From Stutzerimonas nosocomialis (lineage in GTDB: Bacteria; Pseudomonadota; Gammaproteobacteria; Pseudomonadales; Pseudomonadaceae): DNA of 64,000 nt. The notes under the pieces were generated by a model, which did no database searches, was not told where the DNA came from, and saw only the letters and a program-made list of their open reading frames with translations. A program made the position numbers and the translations under genes. Below, piece by piece: positions 1-9,411 of this stretch; position 1 is the stretch's first letter, and each line of letters starts with the position of its first letter. The DNA is taken from NCBI RefSeq assembly GCF_005876855.1, contig NZ_QLAE01000017.1:1-64000 (forward strand). Reading direction: 5' to 3'.

Positions 1-1327
1 GCTGCTGCTGTTGCTGGTCGGCCTGATGGCCTTGTCGCGTCGCAACGCGATGAAGGAAGCCGAGCTGCAGGACAGCTTCGCAGAAGACGAGCGTTCCAAC
101 TTCTACGCCTCCGAGCAGGCCTACCCGAACGGTAGCTTCGACAGCGTCGACGACCATGCGGCGCAGAAAGAGGCCGCCCCCGTTGCGCAAGCTTCCGAGC
201 AGGTCACTGCGCAGACCGGCGATGCCCTCGGCGAGGCCGACATCTATATCGCCTACGGCCGCTTCAACCAGGCTGCCGAGCTGCTGCAGAACGCGCTGAA
301 CGACGAGCCGCATCGCAGTGAGCTGCGTCTGAAGCTGATGGAAGTCTATGCGGAGCTGGGCGATCGCGAAGGGTTCGCCCGTGAAGAAGCCGAGCTGCGT
401 GAAATCGGTGGCGCCAATGCCGGTATCGAGCAGCTGAAGAGCAAGTACCCGACGATGGGCTTCGTTGCGCCTGCTGCCGCTGCTAGCGCCGGCTACGCCG
501 CGGCGGCCTACCAGCAGAACGACCAGAACGACGATCTCGGTCTTGATGACCTGGACCTCGGCGAGCCCGCTGCGCAGTCCAATGCGACACTGGATACCGA
601 TGAGTTCGCATTGAGCCTGGACGAGCTGGATCTGGCCGACGAGCCCGTGAAGCAAGAGACCCAGGCGGCGCGTGCCGGCGATGAAATGGTCCTGGACAAC
701 GGCTCCTCCAGCCAGGAAGACGATTTCTCCTTCGACCTGGGGCTGAACGACGAGATCAAGCCGGCTGCCGCGTCGCAGGATGCCGGCTCCGACTTCTCGT
801 TCGACCTGGAAGACGAACCCAAGGCCGCCGAGTCGACTTCGGGCGACGACTTCCTGCTCAGCCTCGACGACGACCTGAGCGAAGCGCCACAAACCAGCAA
901 GGGTGCGGACGATTTCAGTTTCGATCTGCCGAAGACCGAGGCTGCGGATGCTTCGCTGCCGGATGACTTCGACCTGTCGCTGGACGATGAGCCGGCGGCC
1001 GAAGCCGCGTCGGAAGAAGATTTCGCAGCGCAGCTGGACGAGGTCGATGCCGAGCTCGACGCCCTGTCGCAGCGGATCGACGAATCCCGTAACGATGCGG
1101 CCGATCTGACGCCTGCTGCTGCGCCCGCCGTTGCGATGGACGATCTTGGCGAAGACTTCGACTTCCTGTCCGGAACCGACGAGACCTCGACCAAGCTCGA
1201 TCTCGCCCGAGCCTACATCGACATGGGCGACGCCGAAGGTGCTCGTGACATTCTCGATGAAGTCATCGGTGAAGGTAATGACAGTCAGCAGCAAGAGGCG
1301 CGCGAAATGCTCGCCCGCCTGGCCTGA
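1..1327 (+). CDS. fimV: FimV family pilus assembly/polar hub protein, C-terminal part (5' end outside window)
   Basis: The reading frame is open from the left edge, so only the last 441 or so residues are present. It opens with a leucine-rich run that is probably the end of the single membrane helix, followed by a cytoplasmic part. A TPR-like stretch (motif YIAYGRFNQAAELLQNAL) lies near residues 80-120, then a long acidic region with repeated DDFSFDL-like units, then the conserved FimV C-terminal helical domain (TKLDLARAYIDMGD to the end). FimV is an inner-membrane, peptidoglycan-binding organiser of type IV pili and the cell pole in Pseudomonas. The stop overlaps the truA start by one base (TGATG), and fimV-truA is the usual Pseudomonas order. 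The LysM domain and start cannot be seen. Confidence 0.9.
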   Translation, partial: LLLLLVGLMALSRRNAMKEAELQDSFAEDERSNFYASEQAYPNGSFDSVDDHAAQKEAAPVAQASEQVTAQTGDALGEADIYIAYGRFNQAAELLQNALNDEPHRSELRLKLMEVYAELGDREGFAREEAELREIGGANAGIEQLKSKYPTMGFVAPAAAASAGYAAAAYQQNDQNDDLGLDDLDLGEPAAQSNATLDTDEFALSLDELDLADEPVKQETQAARAGDEMVLDNGSSSQEDDFSFDLGLNDEIKPAAASQDAGSDFSFDLEDEPKAAESTSGDDFLLSLDDDLSEAPQTSKGADDFSFDLPKTEAADASLPDDFDLSLDDEPAAEAASEEDFAAQLDEVDAELDALSQRIDESRNDAADLTPAAAPAVAMDDLGEDFDFLSGTDETSTKLDLARAYIDMGDAEGARDILDEVIGEGNDSQQQEAREMLARLA

Positions 1328-2193
1328 TGTCTCAAGCAGTACCCGCAACGGCAGCCGATGAGGCTGCCGTTGGCGTTTCCAGAATCGCCCTCGGCGTCGA
1401 ATACAAAGGCTCCCGTTATCGGGGATTCCAGCGGCAGCGAGCCGGTGTGCCTTCCATTCAGGAGTCGCTCGAGAAGGCCTTGTCGAAAGTCGCTGGCGGC
1501 CATCCCGTCGTGCTGAGCTGCGCGGGTCGAACCGATGCCCTGGTTCACGCCAGCGGCCAGGTGGTGCACTTCGACACGACGGTCGAGCGCAGCATGCACG
1601 CCTGGGTGATGGGGGCGAACATGAACCTGCCGCCCGATATCAGCGTCACCTGGGCGAAGGAGATGCCGGCCCATTTCGACGCACGCTTCAGTGCCATGGC
1701 GCGGCGATATCGGTACGTGATCTACAACGATCAGATCCGCCCAGCGCACATGGCCGAAGAAGTCACCTGGAATCATCGTCCTCTGGACGTGGCTCGCATG
1801 CAGGCGGCCGCGCATGCCTTGGTGGGAACCCATGATTTCAGTGCCTTCCGCGCACGGCAGTGCCAGGCGAAGTCGCCAATCAAGACGGTGCATCACCTCC
1901 AGCTGATGCAGTACGGGCGCTTCATCATCCTCGACATCCGCGCCAACGCCTTTCTGCATCACATGGTGCGCAATTTTGCCGGCGTGCTGATGACCATCGG
2001 CTGTGGCGAGCGTCCGATCGAATGGGCTGCCGAGGTGCTCGAGTCGCGGGTTCGGCGCACCGGAGGCGTGACGGCGCATCCTTATGGCCTTTATCTGGTG
2101 CAGGTCGAGTATCCGGCGGAGTTCGAATTGCCCGAGCGATACCTGGGTCCGCATTTCCTGTCCTGGCTACCTGATTGCGCCACTGATCGGTGA
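1327..2193 (+). CDS. truA: tRNA pseudouridine(38-40) synthase TruA
   Basis: A 288-residue protein that converts uridines 38-40 of the anticodon arm of many tRNAs to pseudouridine in the cytoplasm. The catalytic aspartate is D70 in the motif CAGRTDALVHA, and the motifs YKGSRYRGFQRQ (about 26-37) and HHMVRNFAG near the C-terminal third are family hallmarks. The ATG overlaps the fimV stop codon by one base, indicating translational coupling; there is no other convincing start. The 15-20 residue N-terminal tail before ALGVEYKG is a little longer than in E. coli TruA, which is common in Pseudomonas. Confidence 0.96.
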   Translation: MSQAVPATAADEAAVGVSRIALGVEYKGSRYRGFQRQRAGVPSIQESLEKALSKVAGGHPVVLSCAGRTDALVHASGQVVHFDTTVERSMHAWVMGANMNLPPDISVTWAKEMPAHFDARFSAMARRYRYVIYNDQIRPAHMAEEVTWNHRPLDVARMQAAAHALVGTHDFSAFRARQCQAKSPIKTVHHLQLMQYGRFIILDIRANAFLHHMVRNFAGVLMTIGCGERPIEWAAEVLESRVRRTGGVTAHPYGLYLVQVEYPAEFELPERYLGPHFLSWLPDCATDR

Positions 2194-2288
2194 TTTATGG
2201 CGCATGGGTTCCAGCGCCTGGAACTGGACCTTGCAGCGGGATGGTCTTTTGTTACCATCCGGTGCTTTGGTGCTCAGGTATCGGTTAA

Positions 2289-2918
2289 TTGTCCATCGTT
2301 CGAAGCAAGATCTGCGGAATCACCCGCGTCGAAGATGCACTGGCGGCTGCCGACGCCGGTGCGGATGCCATCGGGCTGGTCTTCTATTCCAAGAGCCCGC
2401 GTGCCGTCGATATTCATCAGGCGCGGCGGATAATCGCCGCGCTCCCGCCGTTCGTCACCACCGTCGGGCTCTTCGTCAATGCCAGCCGTTGCGAACTCAC
2501 CGAGATTCTCGAGGCCGTTCCGCTCGACGTGCTCCAGTTCCACGGGGACGAGGCGCCGCAGGCCTGTTCGGGTTTCCATCGCCCCTGGTACAAGGCCCTG
2601 CGAGTCGGTGCAGGGGAGGATCTGTCCGCGCAGATCGCCCAATACAGCGGCGCCAGCGCCATTCTGCTCGACACCTTCGTCGCCGGGGTGCCGGGCGGGA
2701 CGGGCCAGGTGTTCGACTGGACACGCATTCCTTCGGATATGGACAAGCCCTTGATCCTGGCCGGTGGTTTGACGGTGGAGAACGTGGCTGACGCGGTCCG
2801 CCAGGTTCGACCTTACGCCGTCGATGTGAGCGGTGGCGTCGAAGAGTCCAAGGGGATCAAGGATGCCGAACGGGTCAGGGAATTTGTTCGGCGCGTACGT
2901 CAGGCATGTGACGACTGA
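2289..2918 (+). CDS. trpF: phosphoribosylanthranilate isomerase
   Basis: A 209-residue TIM-barrel enzyme that isomerises N-(5-phosphoribosyl)anthranilate in tryptophan biosynthesis. The general base Cys9 (KICGITR) and general acid Asp128 (LLDTF) are present, with the phosphate-binding loops LAGGLT and VDVSGGVE near the C-terminus. Start: a TTG codon directly follows an in-frame TAA, so no longer protein is possible, and it gives the expected N-terminus [10 protein letters not shown]; the ribosome binding site is weak. As in other pseudomonads the gene is separated from the rest of trp and sits before accD. A terminator-like hairpin follows it. Confidence 0.95.
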   Translation: MSIVRSKICGITRVEDALAAADAGADAIGLVFYSKSPRAVDIHQARRIIAALPPFVTTVGLFVNASRCELTEILEAVPLDVLQFHGDEAPQACSGFHRPWYKALRVGAGEDLSAQIAQYSGASAILLDTFVAGVPGGTGQVFDWTRIPSDMDKPLILAGGLTVENVADAVRQVRPYAVDVSGGVEESKGIKDAERVREFVRRVRQACDD

Positions 2919-2927
2919 GGTACGGCG

Positions 2928-3012
2928 ACCGTCCAGTACGGGTCGTCGGAATGGACCGGCAGTTTTTTCGGCACCGCTCGGCGGTGCCGTTGATGCACTG
3001 CGCATGCAGTGC
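2928..3012 (+). terminator. terminator-like hairpin plus two stable hairpins between trpF and accD
   Basis: Three structures are stacked in the 179-base gap. First, CCGTCCA (2929-2935) can pair with TGGACCGG (2952-2959, one bulged base) and is followed by T6 at 2963-2968, a plausible rho-independent terminator for trpF. Second, a perfect 8-bp stem CGGCACCG/CGGTGCCG (2969-2976/2982-2989) with a 5-base loop. Third, a perfect 7-bp stem GCACTGC/GCAGTGC (2995-3001/3006-3012) with loop GCAT. The last two have no T tract and would lie in the accD leader if transcription starts or continues here. Confidence 0.5.
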
Positions 3013-3097
3013 GCGAGCGGAAGGGTAATCCCGCCGCGACGAGAATCCGCTCTCGGGCCAAGGGGCTTCGAGTAGAAAGCATTTGGAGAACAAAAGC

Positions 3098-3991
3098 ATG
3101 AGCAACTGGCTGGTAGACAAGCTGATCCCTTCGATCATGCGCTCCGAGGCGCAGAAAAGCTCCGTTCCCGAAGGGCTCTGGCACAAATGCCCGTCCTGCG
3201 AGGCGGTGCTGTACCGGCCGGAGCTGGAAAAGACGCTGGATGTCTGTCCGAAATGCCAGCATCACATGCGTATCGACGCGCGCACCCGTCTGGACATCTT
3301 CCTCGATGCCGAAGGGCGCGAGGAACTCGGCGTGGACCTGGAGCCGGTGGATCGACTCAAGTTCCGCGACAGCAAGAAGTACAAGGATCGCCTGGCTGGT
3401 GCGCAGAAGCAGACGGGTGAAAAGGATGCGCTGGTAGCGATGCGCGGCACGCTCACCGGCATGCCGGTGGTGGCTTGCGCGTTCGAGTTCTCCTTCATGG
3501 GCGGCTCGATGGGTGCGATCGTCGGCGAGCGCTTCGTGCGTGCCGCCAACGCCGCGCTGGAGCAGCGTTGCCCGCTGGTGTGTTTCTCCGCCTCGGGTGG
3601 TGCCCGCATGCAGGAAGCGTTGATCTCCCTGATGCAGATGGCCAAGACGTCGGCCGTCCTGGCGCGCATGCGCGAAGAGGGGCTGCCGTTCATCTCCGTG
3701 CTGACCGATCCGGTATACGGCGGCGTTTCCGCGAGCCTGGCGATGCTCGGCGACGTGATCGTTGCCGAGCCCAAGGCGCTGATCGGTTTCGCCGGTCCGC
3801 GGGTGATCGAGCAGACGGTTCGCGAAAAGCTGCCTGAAGGCTTCCAGCGCAGCGAATTCCTGCTGCAGCACGGCGCCATCGACATGATCATCCCGCGCAC
3901 CGAGCTGCGTCCGCGTCTGTCCCGCCTGCTGGCGCAACTGCAGCAACTGCCGAGCCCGGCAGCCCCGGCGCAGGTCACGGCCAGCGCATGA
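3098..3991 (+). CDS. accD: acetyl-CoA carboxylase carboxyltransferase subunit beta
   Basis: The beta subunit of the carboxyltransferase moves CO2 from biotin on BCCP to acetyl-CoA to form malonyl-CoA, the first committed step of fatty acid synthesis; it works with AccA, AccB and AccC encoded elsewhere. The N-terminal zinc ribbon is visible as C31-x2-C34 and C50-x2-C53 (CPSC...CPKC), followed by the crotonase-fold carboxyltransferase domain ([27 protein letters not shown]). The ATG at 3098 is preceded by GGAGA and gives the family N-terminus MSNWLVDKL; an upstream in-frame TTG at 3083 is less likely. 297 residues. The stop overlaps folC (ATGA). Confidence 0.96.
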   Translation: MSNWLVDKLIPSIMRSEAQKSSVPEGLWHKCPSCEAVLYRPELEKTLDVCPKCQHHMRIDARTRLDIFLDAEGREELGVDLEPVDRLKFRDSKKYKDRLAGAQKQTGEKDALVAMRGTLTGMPVVACAFEFSFMGGSMGAIVGERFVRAANAALEQRCPLVCFSASGGARMQEALISLMQMAKTSAVLARMREEGLPFISVLTDPVYGGVSASLAMLGDVIVAEPKALIGFAGPRVIEQTVREKLPEGFQRSEFLLQHGAIDMIIPRTELRPRLSRLLAQLQQLPSPAAPAQVTASA

Positions 3992-5268
3992 CCCGGAGGA
4001 GCCTCGGCCAATGGCTTGGCTACCTCGAACAGCTGCATCCCTCGGCCATCGACATGGGGCTGGACCGTGTCCGCACGGTGGCCGATGCGCTGGGCCTGAC
4101 GAGGCCCGCGCCCCGGGTCGTCACGGTGACGGGCACCAACGGCAAGGGTTCGACCTGTGCATGCCTGGCCTCGTTGCTGGCTGCGCATGGTCTGAAGGTC
4201 GGGGTCTATAGCTCGCCGCACCTGCGTCGCTACAACGAACGTGTCCAGGTGTGCGGGGTCGAGGTCGAGGACGCCGCGCTCTGCGATGCCTTCGCTGCGG
4301 TCGAGGTGGCCAGGGGACCGGTTTCGCTGACCTATTTCGAGATGGGCACCCTTGCGGCCTTCTGGCTGTTCGAGCGCGCCGGGCTCGATGTCGCGGTGCT
4401 GGAAGTCGGTCTGGGCGGGCGGCTCGATGCGGTCAATCTGGTGGACGCCGATGTCGCGGTGGTCACCAACATCGGCCTGGACCACGCTGAGTGGCTCGGC
4501 GACAGCCGCGACAGCGTCGCGGTGGAAAAGGCGGGCATCTTCCGGGCTGGCCGGCCGGCCCTCTGCGGCGACCTCGAGCCCCCTCGGGCGCTGATCGACG
4601 CCGCGGTCGAGCGCCAGGCATCGCTTCTGCTGCGTGGGGTCGACTTCGATCTGCAGCAGGCGCCGTCGGGCTGGTCGTGGCGGGGCAGGTCTGCCGAGGG
4701 CCATTCGCTCAGCTTCGATCGTCTGCCTGCCTTGACCCTGCCTGTCGAAAACGCGGCGCTGGCGTTACAGGCCTTCATCCTGCTCGGGTTGCCGTGGCAG
4801 GCCGAGCGTATCGGGCCGGCGCTGGCCGCGGCCCGCGTCAGCGGGCGATTCGAACGCAGGCGCCTGTCCTGGAAGGGGCGTGCGCTGAGCCTGGTCCTGG
4901 ATGTCGGACACAATCCCCACGCCGCTTCCTACCTGGCCACACGCCTTGCGCAAGAGCCGCTCGACGGGCGGCGCCTGGCCGTGTTCGGCCTGCTCGGCGA
5001 CAAGGACCTTGTTGGTGTCGTTGATGCACTGCTACCCTCGGTCGACGCCTGGGCCGTGGCGCCGCTCGATTCGCCGAGATCGCGGCCCGCGGCGCAGTTG
5101 CAGGAAGAACTGCAGCGGCGCGGCGCCGAAGTCGAGTCATATCCGAGCGTCGCGGCGGCACTGGAGGCCCAGTGCGAGCGAGCCGAAGCAGCAGACGAGA
5201 TTCTGCTGTTCGGATCTTTTTATTGTGTCGCCGAGGCGCTTGACTGGCTCGATCGGCACGCGGAATAG
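3988..5268 (+). CDS. folC: bifunctional folylpolyglutamate/dihydrofolate synthase
   Basis: A 426-residue ATP-dependent ligase of the Mur ligase fold. It adds glutamate to dihydropteroate to make dihydrofolate and extends the polyglutamate tail of folates. The P-loop GTNGKGST is at residues 49-56; [10 protein letters not shown] and [11 protein letters not shown] are the next conserved family blocks, and LDVGHNPHA marks the C-terminal domain. The start overlaps the accD stop by four bases (ATGA). The accD-folC-dedD order is conserved from E. coli to Pseudomonas. Confidence 0.95.
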   Translation: MTRRSLGQWLGYLEQLHPSAIDMGLDRVRTVADALGLTRPAPRVVTVTGTNGKGSTCACLASLLAAHGLKVGVYSSPHLRRYNERVQVCGVEVEDAALCDAFAAVEVARGPVSLTYFEMGTLAAFWLFERAGLDVAVLEVGLGGRLDAVNLVDADVAVVTNIGLDHAEWLGDSRDSVAVEKAGIFRAGRPALCGDLEPPRALIDAAVERQASLLLRGVDFDLQQAPSGWSWRGRSAEGHSLSFDRLPALTLPVENAALALQAFILLGLPWQAERIGPALAAARVSGRFERRRLSWKGRALSLVLDVGHNPHAASYLATRLAQEPLDGRRLAVFGLLGDKDLVGVVDALLPSVDAWAVAPLDSPRSRPAAQLQEELQRRGAEVESYPSVAAALEAQCERAEAADEILLFGSFYCVAEALDWLDRHAE

Positions 5269-5273
5269 GAGGC

Positions 5274-5915
5274 ATGGCTTTGCTGGACAAGGGGCTCAAG
5301 CAACGCATCATAGGCGCGCTGGTGCTGCTGGCACTGGCGGTGATATTCGTTCCGATGCTGTTCAACCGCGAGGAAAGTGGCAGGCAGGTCGCCGTCGAGG
5401 CACCGCCCATGCCGGAGACGCCCGCCGCGCCGACGATCGAGATGCAGCCCACGCCGGTCCCCGAGCCCGAGCCTGTGCCGGAGCACTACGAGATCATCGA
5501 AGAAGGAGCGTCGGACAGCACGCCGGTAATTGCCGAGACGCCCATCGCGCCGGCCGTCGAGCCACCCCCGCCGTCCGCTGCGGCACCCGCGCCGACCCCC
5601 ACCCCAGCTCCGGCGGCACCCGCACCCGAGTCGGCCAAACCTGCGCCAGCCGAGCCGCGTCTGGATGCCAATTCGCTGCCGGTGAGCTGGTCGATCCAGC
5701 TGGCGAGCCTGTCCAGCCGTGAGAACGCCGAAGCCTTGCAGAAAAAACTGCGCTCGCAGGGCTACAACGCCTATATCCGCACTGCCGACGGCCTCAATCG
5801 CGTGTTCGTGGGGCCGCTGGTGGAGCGCAGCGAGGCGACACGCCTGCGCGATCAGTTGCACAACCAGCAGAAGCTCGACGGCTTCGTGGTGCGCTTCCAG
5901 CCGGAAAACGGCTGA
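5274..5915 (+). CDS. dedD: SPOR domain-containing cell division protein (DedD type)
   Basis: A 213-residue bitopic inner-membrane protein. Residues 1-12 are positively charged (LDKGLKQR), residues 13-31 form one hydrophobic helix (IIGALVLLALAVIFVPMLF), residues 45-125 are a proline/alanine/glutamate-rich periplasmic linker, and residues about 138-213 form a SPOR domain (WSIQLASLSSRENAEALQ, RVFVGPLVER). SPOR domains bind glycan strands lacking stem peptides at the division septum. It lies 5 bases after folC, so it is co-transcribed. The symbol follows the conserved folC-dedD-cvpA order. Confidence 0.88.
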   Translation: MALLDKGLKQRIIGALVLLALAVIFVPMLFNREESGRQVAVEAPPMPETPAAPTIEMQPTPVPEPEPVPEHYEIIEEGASDSTPVIAETPIAPAVEPPPPSAAAPAPTPTPAPAAPAPESAKPAPAEPRLDANSLPVSWSIQLASLSSRENAEALQKKLRSQGYNAYIRTADGLNRVFVGPLVERSEATRLRDQLHNQQKLDGFVVRFQPENG

Positions 5916-6009
5916 GTCGATGTGCTTCATCCGGGGTGCGCAACGCGCGCTTACCGGCAGGGCGGCGCTCTGCTAAAATGCGCCGCCTTTCTTCTTTGCA
6001 GAACTTGAC

Positions 6010-6522
6010 GTGACTTTCACCTGGGTCGATTGGGCCGCCATCGCCGTTATCGCCGTCTCCAGCCTGATCAGTCTGAGACGCGGCTTCGTCAAGGAAGCGT
6101 TGTCGCTGCTCACCTGGATCATCGCCGGAGTCATCGCCTGGATGTTCGGCGGCGCGCTTTCCCATTACCTGGCCGACTACATCAGTACGCCGTCTGCACG
6201 GGTCATCGCAGCCTGCGTGCTGTTGTTCGTGGCGACGCTGCTGGTCGGCGCGCTGGTCAATTTCCTGATCGGCGAGCTGATTCGCGTCACCGGTCTTTCC
6301 GGCACCGACCGCTTTCTCGGCATGGTCTTCGGCGCGGCGCGCGGCGGCCTGCTGGTGGTGATTGCGGTCGGGCTGTTGAGCCTGGCGCCGGTCCAGGAGG
6401 ATATCTGGTGGCGGGAGTCGGTCCTGCTGCCGCATTTTCTGCTGGTCGCCGACTGGTCGAAGAATTTCATTCTCGGCTTAAGCGGCCAGTGGGGTTCAGG
6501 GACGCCTGGCGTCTCGGGTTGA
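6010..6522 (+). CDS. cvpA: CvpA family membrane protein
   Basis: A 170-residue inner-membrane protein with four predicted transmembrane helices (about residues 5-22, 28-50, 62-88 and 103-122). The motifs SLRRGFVKEALSLLTWI and GTDRFLGMVFGAARG are typical of CvpA. CvpA was named for colicin V production and has been linked to envelope stress and purine-related phenotypes; its biochemical activity is unknown. The start is a GTG at 6010, giving MTFTWVDWAAI. It precedes purF as in E. coli and other pseudomonads. Confidence 0.9.
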   Translation: MTFTWVDWAAIAVIAVSSLISLRRGFVKEALSLLTWIIAGVIAWMFGGALSHYLADYISTPSARVIAACVLLFVATLLVGALVNFLIGELIRVTGLSGTDRFLGMVFGAARGGLLVVIAVGLLSLAPVQEDIWWRESVLLPHFLLVADWSKNFILGLSGQWGSGTPGVSG

Positions 6523-6588
6523 GGGTCAAACGGGTCAGCGCTACGCGCCGCCCGGATCTGCCAGTAACATTTCAAGAGGTTGTCCTGC

Positions 6589-8094
6589 ATGTGTGGCATC
6601 GTCGGCATCGTCGGTAAGTCGAACGTCAACCAGGCGCTTTATGATGCGCTTACCGTACTGCAACACCGCGGGCAGGATGCGGCCGGTATCGTCACCAGCC
6701 ATGAAGGCCGGTTGTACCTGCGCAAGGACAACGGCCTGGTCCGTGATGTCTTCCAGCAGCGTCATATGCAGCGCCTGGTCGGCAACATGGGCATCGGTCA
6801 TATCCGTTATCCCACGGCCGGCAGCTCCAGCTCCGCCGAGGCGCAGCCGTTCTACGTGAACTCGCCGTACGGCATCACCCTGGCGCACAACGGCAACCTG
6901 ACCAACGTGGCGCAGCTGAACAAGGAAATCTACGAATCCGACCTGCGTCACGTGAACACCAGTTCCGACTCGGAAGTGCTGCTCAACGTGTTCGCCCATG
7001 AGCTGGCGGTGCTGGGCAAGCTGCAGCCCACCGAGGAGGACGTGTTCGCCGCCGTCACCAAGGTGCATGAGCGTTGCCGGGGCGGCTATGCGGTGGTGGC
7101 GATGATCACCGGCTATGGCATCGTCGGTTTCCGCGATCCCAACGCGATCCGCCCGATCGTCTTCGGTCAGCGTCATACCGACGAGGGCGTGGAGTACATG
7201 ATCGCGTCCGAGAGCGTCTCGCTGGATGTGCTGGGCTTTACCCTGATCCGCGATCTCGCACCGGGCGAGGCGGTCTACATCACGTCCGACGGCAAGCTTT
7301 TCACCCGCCAGTGCGCGGCCAATCCCAAGTACGCGCCGTGCATTTTCGAGCACGTCTACCTGGCGCGCCCCGACTCGCTGATGGATGGCATTTCGGTCTA
7401 CAAGGCCCGTCTGCGGATGGGCGAGAAGCTTGCCGACAAGATTCTGCGCGAGCGCCCGGATCACGACATCGACGTGATCATCCCTATCCCCGACACCAGC
7501 CGTACCGCGGCGCTGGAGCTGGCCAACCGGCTCGGGGTGAAGTTCCGTGAAGGGTTCGTCAAGAATCGCTACATCGGTCGGACCTTCATCATGCCCGGCC
7601 AGGCGGCGCGCAAGAAATCGGTGCGTCAGAAGCTCAACGCCATCGACCTGGAATTCCGCGGCAAGAACGTGATGCTGGTGGATGACTCCATCGTGCGTGG
7701 CACCACCTGCAAGCAGATCATCCAGATGGCGCGCGAAGCGGGCGCCAAGAGCGTCTACTTCTGTTCGGCGGCGCCGGCGGTGCGTTACCCGAATGTCTAT
7801 GGCATCGACATGCCCAGCCCGCACGAGCTGATCGCCCACAACCGCACCACGGAAGAGGTGGCCAACCTGATCGGCGCCGACTGGTTGGTTTATCAGGACC
7901 TGCCGGACCTGATCGAGGCGGTCGGTGGTGGCAAGGTGAAGATCGACAACTTCGATTGCGCGGTGTTCGACGGCCAGTACGTCACCGGCGACGTGGACGC
8001 GGCGTACCTGAACAGCATCGAGCAGGCCCGCAACGACGCCAGCAAGAGCAAGGCGCAGGTGGTGAACGCGATCATCGACCTGTACAACGATTGA
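6589..8094 (+). CDS. purF: amidophosphoribosyltransferase
   Basis: A 501-residue enzyme of the first step of purine synthesis: PRPP plus glutamine gives phosphoribosylamine. The N-terminal Ntn-hydrolase glutaminase domain begins [10 protein letters not shown], so the catalytic cysteine directly follows the initiator Met and there is no propeptide, as in the E. coli type. The PRPP-binding loop [13 protein letters not shown] lies near residues 361-373. The TTG nine bases upstream would shift Cys from its required N-terminal position, so ATG at 6589 is chosen. A GC-rich inverted repeat (GCCTGCC...GGCAGGC, 8101-8118) follows the stop without a T tract. Confidence 0.97.
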   Translation: MCGIVGIVGKSNVNQALYDALTVLQHRGQDAAGIVTSHEGRLYLRKDNGLVRDVFQQRHMQRLVGNMGIGHIRYPTAGSSSSAEAQPFYVNSPYGITLAHNGNLTNVAQLNKEIYESDLRHVNTSSDSEVLLNVFAHELAVLGKLQPTEEDVFAAVTKVHERCRGGYAVVAMITGYGIVGFRDPNAIRPIVFGQRHTDEGVEYMIASESVSLDVLGFTLIRDLAPGEAVYITSDGKLFTRQCAANPKYAPCIFEHVYLARPDSLMDGISVYKARLRMGEKLADKILRERPDHDIDVIIPIPDTSRTAALELANRLGVKFREGFVKNRYIGRTFIMPGQAARKKSVRQKLNAIDLEFRGKNVMLVDDSIVRGTTCKQIIQMAREAGAKSVYFCSAAPAVRYPNVYGIDMPSPHELIAHNRTTEEVANLIGADWLVYQDLPDLIEAVGGGKVKIDNFDCAVFDGQYVTGDVDAAYLNSIEQARNDASKSKAQVVNAIIDLYND

Positions 8095-8141
8095 AACCCG
8101 GCCTGCCGGTCGGCAGGCGGGACCGCAGGGTGTGAACGACT

Positions 8142-9353
8142 ATGACGATTGAATGGGATGCCGGACGGCTCGACAGTGATCTCGAAGGCGTAGGCCAGGA
8201 CACCCTGGCGGTGCGCGCCGGCCAGCGTCGTTCGCCCGAGGGCGAGCACGGCGAAGCGCTGTTCTTCACCTCCAGTTACGTGTTCCGCACCGCGGCCGAC
8301 GCCGCCGCCACGTTTGCCGGCGAGGTGCCCGGCAACGTCTACTCGCGTTACACCAATCCGACCGTGCGGGCGTTCGAAGAGCGCATCGCCGCGATGGAGG
8401 GCGCGGAGCAGGCCGTGGCCACGGCTTCCGGCATGTCCGCCATCCTGGCGACGGTGATGAGCCTCTGCTCGGCCGGCGACCACGTGCTGGTGTCGCGCAG
8501 CGTCTTCGGTGCGACCGTTTCGCTGTTCGAGAAGTACCTCAAGCGCTTCGGTCTCCAGGTCGACTATGTGCCTCTGACCGACTTTTCCGCCTGGCAGTCG
8601 GCGTTCCGTGACAACACCCGGCTGGTGTTCGTCGAGTCGCCTTCCAACCCGCTCGCCGAGCTGGTCGACATTCCGGCGCTGGCCGAGCTCTGTCATGCCA
8701 AGGGCGCGATGCTGGCGGTCGACAACTGTTTCTGCACACCGATCCTGCAACAGCCGCTGGCGCTGGGGGCGGACATCGTCATCCACTCGGCGACCAAGTA
8801 CATCGATGGCCAGGGTCGTTGCCTCGGCGGCGTGGTTGCCGGGCGCAGCGAGCAGATGAAGGAAGTGGTCGGCTTTCTCAGGACGGCGGGCCCGACCCTG
8901 AGCCCGTTCAACGCCTGGGTGTTCCTCAAGGGCCTCGAAACCCTGCGCTTGCGCATGCAGGCCCACTGCGCCAGCGCCCAGCAGCTGGCCGAATGGCTGG
9001 AGCAGCAGCCGGGCGTGGAAAAGGTCCACTACGCGGGCCTGCAAAGCCACCCCCAGCACGAGCTGGCCCGGCGGCAACAGAAAGCCTATGGCGCGGTGGT
9101 GAGCTTCGAGGTGAAGGGGGGCAAGGAGGGTGCCTGGCGGTTCATCGATGCGACGCGCCTGATCTCGATCACCGCCAACCTGGGCGACAGCAAGACCACC
9201 ATCACCCATCCCGCCTCCACGACCCACGGGCGTCTCTCTCCCGAGGAGCGGGCCAAGGCCGGAATCCGCGACAGCCTCGTTCGGGTGGCGGTTGGCCTGG
9301 AGGACATCGAGGATCTCAAGGCGGACCTCGGTCGAGGGCTCGGCGCGCTCTGA
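8142..9353 (+). CDS. metZ: O-succinylhomoserine sulfhydrylase
   Basis: A 403-residue PLP enzyme of the Cys/Met metabolism family. It makes homocysteine from O-succinylhomoserine and sulfide, the direct sulfhydrylation route of pseudomonads. The PLP-binding lysine is K219 in the motif HSATKYIDGQGR; the phosphate-binding segment YSRYTNPT and the substrate-loop ASGMSAI are present. Its place directly after purF, next to xcpQ, is the P. aeruginosa arrangement and supports metZ over other family members such as metB or metC. It ends in a strong bidirectional terminator. Confidence 0.94.
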   Translation: MTIEWDAGRLDSDLEGVGQDTLAVRAGQRRSPEGEHGEALFFTSSYVFRTAADAAATFAGEVPGNVYSRYTNPTVRAFEERIAAMEGAEQAVATASGMSAILATVMSLCSAGDHVLVSRSVFGATVSLFEKYLKRFGLQVDYVPLTDFSAWQSAFRDNTRLVFVESPSNPLAELVDIPALAELCHAKGAMLAVDNCFCTPILQQPLALGADIVIHSATKYIDGQGRCLGGVVAGRSEQMKEVVGFLRTAGPTLSPFNAWVFLKGLETLRLRMQAHCASAQQLAEWLEQQPGVEKVHYAGLQSHPQHELARRQQKAYGAVVSFEVKGGKEGAWRFIDATRLISITANLGDSKTTITHPASTTHGRLSPEERAKAGIRDSLVRVAVGLEDIEDLKADLGRGLGAL

Positions 9354-9364
9354 TCGAAAGAACG

Positions 9365-9396
9365 AAAAGCCCGGAGCATGCTCCGGGCTTTTTTTT
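9365..9396. terminator. bidirectional intrinsic terminator between metZ and xcpQ
   Basis: A perfect 14-bp inverted repeat (AAAAGCCCGGAGCA / TGCTCCGGGCTTTT, 9365-9392) is followed by further T residues on the + strand, and has A residues on the other side. It can therefore stop transcription of metZ (+) and of xcpQ (-), which converge here. Confidence 0.92.
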
Positions 9397-9411
9397 GCCT
9401 GCTTGAGGAGG

